Shown piece after piece: positions 26,702 through 34,740 of a DNA stretch of 64,000 bases (its first letter is position 1; the number at the start of each line of letters is the position of its first letter). The notes under the pieces were generated by a model. That model saw only the letters and a program-made list of their open reading frames with translations. It was not told the DNA's origin and did no database searches. Origin of the DNA: Streptomyces sp. TBY4 (GTDB taxonomy: Bacteria > Actinomycetota > Actinomycetes > Streptomycetales > Streptomycetaceae); contig NZ_JANAVF010000007.1 of the NCBI RefSeq assembly GCF_024213195.1, positions 168,044-232,043 on the forward strand. Reading direction: 5' to 3'. The position numbers and the translations under genes are program-made.

Positions 26702-27790
26702 TCAAGCGGAGCTCCGCTTGCGCGGTGTCACCGCCTTCTTCGCGGCAGCCCGCACCGGCTTGGCCTCCGCGGCCTTGCCCGAAGCCGTCTTCTTCGCAGC
26801 CGCCGCAGCGGCCTTCTTCTTCGCGGCAGCAGCCGCAGCCGTCGACTTCTTCGCAGCACCAGCGGCACCACCCCGGCCACCACCCGACGCCGCCGACGCA
26901 GTCGACTTCTTCCCGCCCACCGCCTTCGGCGCAGCCGCCCCCACCGCCTTCTTCCGCCGAATCGGCGTAACCTCCGCCCCAGCCCCCTCCGCCTCCGGCG
27001 CCCCGCCCCGAGAGGCCTTCGCCGCCCGCACACTGCTCTCCAACGCCGCCATCAGGTCGATGACCTGTCCACCCGCCCCCTCCGCCGGCCCCGCCGGCAC
27101 GACCCCGGGCTCCCCTCCGCCTGCCTTCGCCGCGATCATCGCCTCCACCGCTTCCCGGTAGCCGTCGCGCAGCGAGTCCATCTCCACTTCCCCCAAAGTC
27201 GCCATCAGCGCGTCCGCCAGGTCCAGTTCGGCTTCCCGTACCGACACCTCGCCCTCGGGCGCCACCCCCTCCGGAACCCGGATCTCGTCCGGCCACAGCA
27301 GCCCGTGCATGGCGATCACGTCGTCGACGACCCGCAGCATGCCCAGCCGTTCCCGCCCCCGCAGCGCGTACTTCGCGATCGCGACCTTCCGGCTCCGCTT
27401 CAGCGCCTCCCGCAGCAGCGTGTACGGCTTGGCCGCCGTGGCCCCGCTCGCCGCGAGGTAGTACGCCGCGTCCATCTGCAACGGATCGATCTGATCGGCC
27501 GGCACGAACGAAACGATCTCGATCGTCTTCGCGGTGGCGATCGGCAGCTGCGCCAGATCCTCATCGGTGATCGGAATGATCGACCCGTCCGCCTCCTCGT
27601 ACCCCTTGCCGATCTCGGCGGTCGGCACCTCCTCCCCGTCCAGCTCGCAGACCTTGCGGTAGCGGACGCGTCCGCCGTCGCCGACATGGATCTGGCGGAA
27701 GGAGATCGAGTGGCTCTCGGTGGCGTTCACGAGCTTGATCGGAATGCTGACCAAGCCGAAGGAGATCGCCCCGTTCCATATGGATCGCAC
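26702..27790 (-). CDS. ku: Ku protein, NHEJ end-binding
   Basis: The 362-residue Ku has the bacterial Ku core (MRSIWNGAISFGLVSIPIKL start, FRQIHVGDGGRVRYRKVCE, AKTIEIVSFVPADQIDP, MLRVVDDVIAMHGL) and a long Lys/Ala-rich tail (about 265-362) with many KK and KKS repeats, a DNA-binding extension typical of Streptomyces. It binds broken DNA ends and recruits LigD. GTG at 27790 follows AGGAGG. The gene is divergent from the ligD polymerase gene, with only 31 bp between, so both are coregulated. Confidence 0.97.
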   Translation of the reverse strand: MRSIWNGAISFGLVSIPIKLVNATESHSISFRQIHVGDGGRVRYRKVCELDGEEVPTAEIGKGYEEADGSIIPITDEDLAQLPIATAKTIEIVSFVPADQIDPLQMDAAYYLAASGATAAKPYTLLREALKRSRKVAIAKYALRGRERLGMLRVVDDVIAMHGLLWPDEIRVPEGVAPEGEVSVREAELDLADALMATLGEVEMDSLRDGYREAVEAMIAAKAGGGEPGVVPAGPAEGAGGQVIDLMAALESSVRAAKASRGGAPEAEGAGAEVTPIRRKKAVGAAAPKAVGGKKSTASAASGGGRGGAAGAAKKSTAAAAAAKKKAAAAAAKKTASGKAAEAKPVRAAAKKAVTPRKRSSA

Positions 27791-27821
27791 GGTTCCTCCT
27801 GTTTCGTGGCAATCTCATCGT

Positions 27822-28706
27822 ATGACCCCGATCACCCTGGTGGAGGGCCGTCGCATTTCGCTCAGCAACCTCGACAAGGTCCTCTACCCGGAGACCGGTT
27901 TCACCAAGGGCGAGGTCCTCCACTACTACGCCACGGTCGCGGACCCCCTGCTCGCCCACATCCACGACCGGCCGGTGTCCTTCCTGCGCTATCCCGACGG
28001 CCCGGACGGACAGCTCTTCTTCACCAAGAACCCGCCGCCCGGTACCCCCGCTTGGGTGAAGACCACCCCGGTGCCCCGCTCGGAGGACCTCCGGGCCGAA
28101 CAGGTGGTCGTCGCCGACCTGCCCGCCCTCATGTGGGCCGCCAACCTCGTCGTCGAGTTCCACACCCCCCAGTGGCCCGCCGGGGCCCCCGCCCTCGCGG
28201 ACCGCCTGATCCTGGACCTCGACCCGGGTCCCCCCGCCACCGTCGTGGAATGCTGCGCCGCCGCCCTCTGGCTCCGGGACCGGCTCGCCGCCGACGGCCT
28301 CCACGCCTGCCCCAAGACCTCCGGCTCCAAGGGCCTCCATCTGGCGGTACCCCTCGTACCGACCCCCTCCGAGCACGTGTCGGCGTACGCCAAGGCCCTC
28401 GCCCAGGAGGCCGAGCGCGAGCTCCCCGACCTCGTCGTGCACCGGATGACCAAGGCGCTGCGTCCCGGGAAGGTCTTCGTCGACCACAGCCAGAACGCCG
28501 CCGCCAAGACCACGGCGGCCCCCTACACCCTGCGCGCCCGCGCCCTGCCCATGGTCTCCGCCCCCCTCTCCTGGGCGGAGGTCCGGGCCTGCCGTACCCC
28601 CTCCGACCTGGTCTTCCTGGCCGATGACATCGCTCCCCGGCTGGCCCGCGAAGGCGACCTCTTCGCCCCGCTCCTCGACCCCGGCCTGGCCGGACGGCTC
28701 CCGTGA
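27822..28706 (+). CDS. ligD: LigD-type primase/polymerase (NHEJ PolDom)
   Basis: The 294-residue protein is a free-standing LigD polymerase domain (AEP primase fold) with the metal motif DLD (Asp132 and Asp134, in LILDLDPGP), FTKGEVLHYYATVADPLL, and HLAVPLVPTPS. It fills gaps during end joining. There is no fused ligase or phosphoesterase. The start at 27822 fits a leaderless layout (CAATCT, six bases, ATG). The ligase domain is encoded by the next gene with a 4-bp overlap. Confidence 0.95.
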   Translation: MTPITLVEGRRISLSNLDKVLYPETGFTKGEVLHYYATVADPLLAHIHDRPVSFLRYPDGPDGQLFFTKNPPPGTPAWVKTTPVPRSEDLRAEQVVVADLPALMWAANLVVEFHTPQWPAGAPALADRLILDLDPGPPATVVECCAAALWLRDRLAADGLHACPKTSGSKGLHLAVPLVPTPSEHVSAYAKALAQEAERELPDLVVHRMTKALRPGKVFVDHSQNAAAKTTAAPYTLRARALPMVSAPLSWAEVRACRTPSDLVFLADDIAPRLAREGDLFAPLLDPGLAGRLP

Positions 28707-29614
28707 TTCCCGTGATCACCGTCGCGCTCGCCGTCGCCGTACGGACCCTGCCGCGCGCGCCCGGTCTCGCGTACGAGCCCAAGTTCGACGGCCACCGCCT
28801 CGTCGTCATCCGCACCGACCGCGCCGTTGACGGGGTGGTCCTCCAGGCCCGCTCCGGCCGGATCGTCACCGCGGCCTTCCCCGATCTCGCGGCGGCCGCG
28901 CACCACCTGCCCGCCGGGACGGTCCTCGACGGGGAGGTGGTGGTGTGGCACGCGGGCCGCACCGACTTCGCGCTCGTGCAGCGCCGCGCGGCGGCCGCCT
29001 CCGCGGCGCGGGCCGCCGTACTGGCCCAGACCCTGCCGGCCTCGTACGCGGCCTTCGACGTCCTCGAACTCGCCGGGCTGGACCTGCGCGCCCGGCCCTA
29101 CGAACGCCGGCGCGCGCTCCTCGTGGACCTCCTCCTGCCCCTGGGCCCGCCGCTCCAGCCGGTCCCCATGACCACGGACCCGGAGCTGGCGGAGACCTGG
29201 TACGAGACCCTGCCCGCGAGCGGTATCGAGGGTCTGGTCGTCAAACGCATGGACCAGCCCTATCCGGCCGGCCGGCGCGCCTGGCAGAAGCTCCGCCACA
29301 CGAACGTCCGCGACGCGGCGGTGGTCGGCTACACGGGCACGGCCCGCCGCCCCCTCGCCCTCGTCCTGGTCCTGCCCGTCGGGGACGAGACCCCGCTGGT
29401 GTCGAGCCCCCTGACGGCGGCGCTACGGGCCGAGGTGGCGGCGGTGGTCGCCGCCCGGGCACCCGCGGCGGCGGCCGGGGGCGCCACCGTCACGGCCATC
29501 GGCCTCGGCGAGGTCCCCTTCCGGCCCCTGGACCCGCCGCTGACGGCCGAGGTCCGCCACACCTCGACCCGGCACCCGCCGCCTGAGGTGCTGCGCCTGC
29601 GGACGGACCTGTGA
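28703..29614 (+). CDS. ligC: ATP-dependent DNA ligase (LigD/LigC-type ligase domain)
   Basis: The 303-residue ligase has motif I EPKFDGHR (Lys27 receives AMP), a DGEVVVW motif III-like segment, GIEGLVVKR (motif IV/V) and AWQKLRH. It lacks a polymerase or phosphoesterase part. GTG at 28703 overlaps the polymerase stop, so the two chains are coupled and together equal the bipartite core of a fused LigD. The natural partner is Ku, encoded divergently. It seals double-strand breaks. Confidence 0.95.
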   Translation: MIPVITVALAVAVRTLPRAPGLAYEPKFDGHRLVVIRTDRAVDGVVLQARSGRIVTAAFPDLAAAAHHLPAGTVLDGEVVVWHAGRTDFALVQRRAAAASAARAAVLAQTLPASYAAFDVLELAGLDLRARPYERRRALLVDLLLPLGPPLQPVPMTTDPELAETWYETLPASGIEGLVVKRMDQPYPAGRRAWQKLRHTNVRDAAVVGYTGTARRPLALVLVLPVGDETPLVSSPLTAALRAEVAAVVAARAPAAAAGGATVTAIGLGEVPFRPLDPPLTAEVRHTSTRHPPPEVLRLRTDL

Positions 29615-29644
29615 CCCGCGACGGGGCCGCGGGTCACAGGTCCG
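29604..29644. terminator. Bidirectional hairpin after ligase gene
   Basis: CGGACCTGTGACCCGC (29604-29619) pairs with GCGGGTCACAGGTCCG (29629-29644); the ligase stop codon lies in the left arm. It separates two convergent genes. Confidence 0.85.
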
Positions 29645-29653
29645 GCCGCCGGA

Positions 29654-30067
29654 TCAGGCGTGTGCTCCCCGCCCCGAGTCGGGCGGAGAACCGGGCTGCG
29701 GGTGGGGGCCCGGCCCTTCGACGTGCTGGTGGGCCGATTCCCGCCGGGCCCTGACCTCTTCCGGGTGGAGCGAGGTGGTGGAGCCGAAGTTCCCGTAACC
29801 CTGCATCTCGTGCGGGCGCAGACCGCTCTCGGGGAAGTCCACGTAGTCCCGCTCCTCGCGCACCTCGTACACCGCACCGCCGTCGGGCAGGTGCGGCTGG
29901 CTCTCCGGAGTGGGGGGTGCGGGTTCGTGTGCCCGGACCCGCTTGCCCAGCAGGAAGCCGCCGAGCAGGAAGCCGACCACGATGAGCCCGACGACCAGGA
30001 ACCACGCGATGTTGGTCAGTGTTCTGTCCACCGCGAGGAAGATCAGAGTCGTGTCCATACAACCCAT
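29654..30067 (-). CDS. DUF6479-like small membrane protein
   Basis: The 137-residue protein has an N-terminal transmembrane segment (IAWFLVVGLIVVGFLLGGFL) and a charged, Pro-rich cytoplasmic tail with PHLPDGGAVYEVREERDYVDFP. It resembles short actinobacterial single-pass proteins of the DUF6479 type. The start may be ATG 30067 or ATG 30058; neither has a strong ribosome site. No catalytic features are seen. It is convergent with the ligase gene. Confidence 0.7.
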   Translation of the reverse strand: MGCMDTTLIFLAVDRTLTNIAWFLVVGLIVVGFLLGGFLLGKRVRAHEPAPPTPESQPHLPDGGAVYEVREERDYVDFPESGLRPHEMQGYGNFGSTTSLHPEEVRARRESAHQHVEGPGPHPQPGSPPDSGRGAHA

Positions 30068-30170
30068 TTTCCCGCATAGGTGACTATTTCACCCGGTCGG
30101 ACCCGGCGCCCCGCGCCCGCGCCCCGCCCGCCCCCGCCTGCGCCCCGCTCGCGCGGGACCGACCGCCCCC

Positions 30171-31154
30171 TCAGCCCTTGAGCGGCCCGTCCGCGTCCCG
30201 CACCCCGCGCACGTCCCTGCCCCCGAGCACCGCGAGGATCTCCGCGCAGATGGCCAGCGCCGTCTCGGCCGGGGTCTGCCCGCCCAGATCCAGGCCGATC
30301 GGCCCGTGCACCGTCCGCAGCCGCTCCTCGCTCACCCCGGCCGCGAGCAGCCCCTCGGTGCGCCGCGCGGTGGTCTTGCGGGAGCCGAGCGCCCCGACGT
30401 ACGGGATCCCGAGCGCGAGCGCGGTCCGCAGCGTCGGCACGTCGAAGTCCGGGTCGTGGCTCAGCATCGCGAGACAGGCGGCGTCCCGCCGCGCCTCCAG
30501 CAGCTTCGCGGCCTCGGCCACGGACACGACGACGCTCACGTCCCACCCGAGCAGCAGGGCCTGGGCCTCGATGACCTCGGCCAGCTCCCCGCCCCCGCCG
30601 ATCACCACGTACGGAGCCGAGGGGTACGCCTCCACGAGCACCAGCCCGGACCCCGCGTACAGCGCGTCCCGCCCCGGCCGCCGCGTCCGCAGCAGCTCGC
30701 CGGCCCGCCGCTCGGCGTCACCGGAAGGCTGGTCCGCCCCCCGCACGACAACACTCACAGCCTGATCGGCCCGCTCGTTCAACTGGGTCACGAGCGCGAC
30801 CCCGACCCCCTGTCCGAGCAGCTCCCACCACTCACCGGGAATCGCCCCCAGCGGCTGCAACAGCACCTCGGCCTGCCCGCCGCAGGTCAGCTTCGCCTCG
30901 ACGGCCTCGTCACCCCCGACCGAGACCTCGCACACCCGGGCGGTCTCCCCGCCCCCCATGGAGGCGGCCTCCGCCACCAGCTCGGCGTCGAACACCCCCC
31001 GGTACAGGGCCCCGACGCACTCGCCCTTCACATCCACGAGCACCGCCCCGGCCGGATCCCGGGGCCCGAACCCCTGCTCGGTCACGGGCCGGGCCAGGAA
31101 CCCGACCCGCCCCTCGGCCACCCACCGCTGCGCCGTCTCCACCAAGTCACGCAT
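30171..31154 (-). CDS. XdhC/CoxI-family protein
   Basis: The 327-residue protein has the XdhC N-terminal domain (FGPRDPAGAVLVDVKGECVGAL; CEVSVGGDEAV) and a C-terminal Rossmann domain (YVVIGGGGELAEVIEAQALL; DFDVPTLRTALALGIPYVGALGSRKTT). XdhC proteins help insert sulfurated molybdenum cofactor into xanthine dehydrogenase-type enzymes. No molybdoenzyme gene adjoins here. ATG 31154 was preferred over earlier in-frame ATGs. It is the last recognised gene before the tRNA/att boundary. Confidence 0.88.
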   Translation of the reverse strand: MRDLVETAQRWVAEGRVGFLARPVTEQGFGPRDPAGAVLVDVKGECVGALYRGVFDAELVAEAASMGGGETARVCEVSVGGDEAVEAKLTCGGQAEVLLQPLGAIPGEWWELLGQGVGVALVTQLNERADQAVSVVVRGADQPSGDAERRAGELLRTRRPGRDALYAGSGLVLVEAYPSAPYVVIGGGGELAEVIEAQALLLGWDVSVVVSVAEAAKLLEARRDAACLAMLSHDPDFDVPTLRTALALGIPYVGALGSRKTTARRTEGLLAAGVSEERLRTVHGPIGLDLGGQTPAETALAICAEILAVLGGRDVRGVRDADGPLKG

Positions 31155-31352
31155 TTCGCGCCGCCCCATCCTCACCGTCAGAGCACGCCACGAAGCGCCA
31201 GGTCAGCGGCACAAGGTGGCCTCCCACCCAACGTACGCACCCCAGCCCCCCGCCCCCACCCCCCAAAACCCACAGACCCGCCCCCACGTCCTTCGTACGG
31301 ACCACCGGAACCCGCCCCGGCACCGCGGAGGCCCCGTAGCGCGCCAGGCCCC

Positions 31353-31522
31353 TCAGGGACACCGTGACGGCTCCACCGAGGCAGCGAAGTGGGCCGCGAT
31401 CCGCAGCAGTTCCCGGACATCGCCCTCCGGGGTCCGCAGGCCCGGGTGCCGGAAGCCTCGCGGACGGCGGGCTCCAGATGGACGTCCAGCGCCCACTGGC
31501 CGTCCTGGAGTAGCTGCTGCAT
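31353..31522 (-). pseudogene. Small gene with single-base frameshift
   Basis: Reading from ATG 31522 gives MQQLLQDGQWALDVHLEP then AVREA; a one-base shift at about 31,454 gives FRHPGLRTPEGDVRELLRIA and HFAASVEPSRCP before a stop. Both halves have good codon bias and join smoothly if one base is restored (GAGGCTTCCGG instead of GAGGCnTTCCGG). No family is recognised. Sequence error is also possible. Confidence 0.45.
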
Positions 31523-31534
31523 GGTGCGGGCAGG

Positions 31535-31810
31535 TCACCGCCACTCGCGGAGCGGCGGCCGGGCAGCCCGGTCCTGACGGGTGGTCCGCCGTCGCACCGG
31601 CCGGTGCAGCAGGTGCTGGAGGTGGGTGCCGATCAGTTCGGCCGCCCGCTCCTCCTCGTGCGCGGAGTCGGTGCGGCCGAGCATCACCCGGACCTTCGCC
31701 GGGTCCGGGTACGGGACGAGCCGCTCCAGCTGGTCGGCCGTCGACGGCTGTTGCTGCGCGGCACCCAGCCGATGCCGGTCGGGCGCGCAGCGCAGCAGTT
31801 GGCTGCGCAT
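31535..31810 (-). CDS. Hypothetical protein beside the att site
   Basis: The 91-residue protein from ATG 31810 includes ADQLERLVPYPDPAKVRVML and EEERAAELIGTHLQHLLHRP, with good GC3 and a regular helical pattern; the C-terminal tail is arginine-rich. No ribosome site is visible. It ends 12 bp before the small frameshifted gene on the same strand, so the two may have formed a unit. No domain is recognised, and the call is tentative. Confidence 0.4.
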   Translation of the reverse strand: MRSQLLRCAPDRHRLGAAQQQPSTADQLERLVPYPDPAKVRVMLGRTDSAHEEERAAELIGTHLQHLLHRPVRRRTTRQDRAARPPLREWR

Positions 31811-31815
31811 ACGCG

Positions 31816-31854
31816 AAGACCCCGTCTCAGCGAACTCGCTGATGGCGGGGTCTT
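31816..31854. terminator. tRNA-associated terminator hairpin
   Basis: AAGACCCCG (31816-31824) pairs with CGGGGTCTT (31846-31854), and inside it TCAGCGA pairs with TCGCTGA around an AC loop. It lies just beyond the 3' end of the minus-strand tRNA fragment, where the tRNA terminator belongs. Confidence 0.85.
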
Positions 31855-31871
31855 GGGCACTTCCTGCGAAG

Positions 31872-31920
31872 TGCCCCCGGCAGGATTCGAACCTGCGCAC
31901 ACGGCTCCGGAGGCCGTCGG
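31872..31920 (-). tRNA. tRNA-Arg(CCG) 3' fragment: attachment site remnant
   Basis: On the minus strand this reads as the 3' half of tRNA-Arg: anticodon arm ACGGC-CTCCGGA-GCCGT with anticodon CCG, TPsiC arm CAGGTTCGAATCCTG and acceptor strand ending CGGGGGCA. The 5' half (acceptor partner, D arm) is absent: the sequence beyond 31,921 does not match. This is the structure left at one end of an element integrated into a tRNA gene. It implies chromosome to the left and the element to the right. Confidence 0.85.
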
Positions 31921-32470
31921 ATTTTCACACGTTTCCGCAGGTCAGCGAGCTGTCTGACGGGTTATCAGGCTCGTCGGCCCACGCATGTCCCACGGTAATG
32001 AAATGTCCGATCTGGCCACCTTGCGCTGGGTTGATTGGCTCGCGCGACGTGACGGAGGTCACGGGGCTTCTGTAAGGGTAGGGGGTGTACATCCCCGGCT
32101 TCAATCGAACGAGCAGGCGGCCGGGAGCGCGCGGGCAGCCGAGTGCGCCGGGCGTGCGCCTGGGGTCAGTGGATCTCCCGCGATACCCCGGGGTCGGGGC
32201 GGGTGGAGGGCATGCGTCATGGCCTCCCGTGGATGGCCGGGAGGCGGTCCGGGTGTCGGTGCGGAGTCGCCGGCTTGTGGCCGAGGGCAGAAGGCCCGTC
32301 GCCCAGCCTGAGTGACGAGGTCCGTGCCGCGTCGTGAATGGGGGCGGCGGCTGTCGTATGTAATTGCGGGTTCGGCTTGGGTGCGGCCTTTCGGCGTGGT
32401 GGTCAGGGAGTGGCGGTGGATCTTCCAATGATGCGCGTGATCCCCGGTTGGGCTAACCGGGGATCACGTG
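31921..32470. other. Element end region without convincing genes
   Basis: About 550 bp with no well-supported gene; the frames present are short and arginine/proline-rich. At 32,436-32,468 there is a perfect hairpin, CGTGATCCCCGGTT/AACCGGGGATCACG, with a 5-base loop, likely a terminator for the minus-strand gene that follows. A near palindrome GGGGTGTACATCCCC lies at about 32,081-32,096. Recombination sites for the integrase could be in this stretch. Confidence 0.6.
32436..32468. terminator. 14-bp perfect hairpin
   Basis: Arms 32436-32449 and 32455-32468 pair fully, loop GGGCT. It stands just beyond the stop codon of the minus-strand hypothetical gene at 32471. Confidence 0.85.
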
Positions 32471-32809
32471 CTACACGGGGTCCGGGGGTTCCGATCGGGG
32501 TGGGCGCCTTCTGCGGACGGGCAGGATCTTCAGGGCCATGACGGTGCCGTCGGGGTGGAATGAGATCGGGCCGTTCCATTTCTCGGCTTCATGGGTGCCG
32601 GTGCGTATGGAGCGAAGTTCGTAGGCTGCATGCCGGTACTCCTCCACGCGGCCGTCTTTGAGGAGGTCGTACAGGTCCGACGCCATACCGGAGAACGCCT
32701 CGATTCGGACCATCTCTATGCGGAAGACGTGGTCGGTGCCGATGAATTTCGTGCTGCCGGCCGTGATTTCCGCGTCGTGGTGGCTGCATGTGGCGGCGAA
32801 GGTGGGCAT
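32471..32809 (-). CDS. Hypothetical protein next to integrase
   Basis: The 112-residue protein begins MPTFAATCSHHDAEI and continues with GSTKFIGTDHVFRIEMVRIE, AYELRSIRTGTHEAEKWN and PISFHPDGTVMALKILPV. It has normal amino acid usage, and a strong terminator follows. Upstream, two other frames (to about 33,053) also read plausibly, so the gene may have been longer and frameshifted. No domain is recognised. It is divergent from the integrase gene. Confidence 0.5.
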   Translation of the reverse strand: MPTFAATCSHHDAEITAGSTKFIGTDHVFRIEMVRIEAFSGMASDLYDLLKDGRVEEYRHAAYELRSIRTGTHEAEKWNGPISFHPDGTVMALKILPVRRRRPPRSEPPDPV

Positions 32810-33155
32810 GCCATATTTCTCTCGGCCGTGGCGCGTAGTGAGGTACTGGGCCGTTTTCTGTCCTCCGCCGGCGAATGCGATCAGGCCGGCGTTCCCCGTT
32901 ACGGGCCAGGAGCTGGCCGAACCAGCCGAGGTTTTCCTCGCCGACCTGGAAGCCGTCGGCATTCCGTGCCCGACTCCCGTCGCGGGCGGGTATGCGGATG
33001 GCATTGGGGTAAGGGATTCCGGATGCGGCGTAGCCCTCTCGAACGTCCGACAATCCGCACTCGTCAACCGGGTGATACGCGAGTTCCCTCTTGCCGGGGG
33101 ATCTTCGATTGAATGCGCCGGGCAGTCATGTCCCGCCGATCAGAAGGAGGCGGGC

Positions 33156-34520
33156 ATGGGGTCGAACGGGCGATACAGCGGTGCGGCACTGGACTTCGCG
33201 GTGCCGGTGCACAGTGAGGGGCGATGGGATGGGGGCAGCGCTGTCGCGGATCTGGCGGGGGAGTTCGGCGCGGAGCTGGTGCGGGCCATTCGCGTGGGCA
33301 TGGCCCAGGGCAGCACGGCAGCCCACACGCCCCGGGGGTCGTCTCAGCTGAGTTGGTATGCGTTCGCGACCGAGTATGCGCGGGCCCACTGGCCCGGCCG
33401 GGCGGCGAAGACCCGTGACGAGACCAGCGACGGGCTGACAGCCGTCACGCTGGCGATGTTCTGGGACCTTCCCGGCCGGCCGAACGAGCGGCTGCTGCGC
33501 CGGGCCCTGCGGCACTGGGCTTTCGTCGTACCCGGGCCGGGACAGCAGATGGGGCCGCCGGCGGAGGACCGGCTGGTGCTGCAGTGGGTGGCGAAGGCGT
33601 CGAGGCCGCTGGTCGACCTGCACGATCCGATCCTGGCGCGTGACGTGCTGGAGTCGCTGCGCCGCAAGCTCGACGGTGGCGAGGCGGCCGTGGAGACGAT
33701 GCGCCGCAAGCGCAAGGTGCTGGTGCACGCCTTGGGCTATGCCATGGAGCGGGGCGAGTTGGGCAGCAACCCGCTGGCGCAGGTCCGCTGGCGGGTGCCC
33801 AAACCGGCCGTCTCCGTGGATCCACGCGTGGTCGCCAACCCGTACCAGGCCCGGGATCTGCTGACAGCCATCTCCTATGTCGGCGGATACCGGCGTGCCC
33901 GTGGCCGCCGGCTGGTCGGGCTGTTCGCGGGCATGTACTACGCGGGCCTGCGCCCGGAGGAGGCAATCGCGGTGGCGCTGCCGGACTGCCGTCTGCCGAG
34001 GACCGGCTGGGGGCGGCTGATCGTGCACCGCACCCTGCCACAGGCAGGCAAGCGGTGGACCGACACCGGCCTGTATCACGACGAGCGAGGGCTGAAGAAC
34101 CGTCCGCCCGGGGAAACGCGGGTGGTGCCGCTCCCGCCGCATCTCGTGGCGCTGTGGCGTGAGAGCGTCACCACCTTCGGCACGGCCGACGACGGCCGGC
34201 TGTTCTTCAGCGAACGCGGCGGCATCCTCAGCTATACCGCCTACCACTATGTCTGGCGCGAGGCCCGCGCCCTGGCACTGTCTCCCGCTCTCGCGTCCAC
34301 CCCGCTCGCGAAACGCCCTTACGACCTGCGGCACTCGGCCCTGTCCACCTGGCTGTGCGCGGGAGCCGACCCGGCCGAGGTCGCCCAGCGCGCCGGCAAC
34401 AGCGTCGAAGTCCTCCTCACCCGCTACGCGAAATGCCTGTACGACCGGCAGTCGATCAACAACCAGCGCATCGAAGGGCTCCTTAGCGCCTACGACCGGC
34501 CGGCTGATCTGGATGAATAG
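33156..34520 (+). CDS. int: Tyrosine recombinase (site-specific integrase)
   Basis: The 454-residue integrase has a C-terminal catalytic domain with Arg266 in AGLRPEEAIAV, RPYDLRHSALSTWL (Arg392, His393), AGNSVEVLLTRYAKCLYD and nucleophile Tyr424. The first histidine of the HxxR motif is Tyr, as in many Streptomyces integrases. An AAGGAGG box sits five bases before ATG 33156; longer starts read through the intergenic region. Its position 1.2 kb from the tRNA-Arg fragment makes it the likely integrase of the element. No excisionase gene is visible nearby. Confidence 0.93.
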   Translation: MGSNGRYSGAALDFAVPVHSEGRWDGGSAVADLAGEFGAELVRAIRVGMAQGSTAAHTPRGSSQLSWYAFATEYARAHWPGRAAKTRDETSDGLTAVTLAMFWDLPGRPNERLLRRALRHWAFVVPGPGQQMGPPAEDRLVLQWVAKASRPLVDLHDPILARDVLESLRRKLDGGEAAVETMRRKRKVLVHALGYAMERGELGSNPLAQVRWRVPKPAVSVDPRVVANPYQARDLLTAISYVGGYRRARGRRLVGLFAGMYYAGLRPEEAIAVALPDCRLPRTGWGRLIVHRTLPQAGKRWTDTGLYHDERGLKNRPPGETRVVPLPPHLVALWRESVTTFGTADDGRLFFSERGGILSYTAYHYVWREARALALSPALASTPLAKRPYDLRHSALSTWLCAGADPAEVAQRAGNSVEVLLTRYAKCLYDRQSINNQRIEGLLSAYDRPADLDE

Positions 34521-34540
34521 CGGTTGGACTGAAAGACGCC

Positions 34541-34557
34541 GCCCCTCGGCGAGGGGC
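34541..34557. terminator. Hairpin after integrase
   Basis: GCCCCTC-ggc-GAGGGGC lies 20 bp after the integrase stop codon. Confidence 0.7.
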
Positions 34558-34740
34558 TGGGCAGATCTTGATCACGGTGGCGTGACCACCCCCAGTGCGG
34601 TCAGATCCTCGGGGCCGGAAGCGATCTTCGGGCGTCGCCCGCCGACCCGGCCGCGGACCCGCGCGGACGCGAGCCCATGTTGGTGACGTTTCGTGAGCGC
34701 GCCGGGAGGCGTGTACGCCCGTGTGTGCCGCTGCTTGTGA

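Noticed and set aside
26208..27296. Open frame through the 54-bp repeats giving Pro/Ala/Arg-rich repeats
   Set aside because: The repeat units are exact multiples of three, so any frame stays open; the dyads are non-coding structures.
31872..31950. Complete tRNA-Arg gene
   Set aside because: No acceptor-strand partner or D arm follows the anticodon arm, so only the 3' half is present.
31985..32311. Plus-strand gene beginning MSHGNEMSDLATLRWVDW
   Set aside because: It lies at the element end, lacks a ribosome site, turns Gly/Arg-rich after a short stretch and has no recognisable fold.
32658..33155. N-terminal extension of the integrase frame
   Set aside because: The ribosome site AAGGAGG is at 33,144-33,150, and the upstream codons read as low-quality sequence overlapping another gene.
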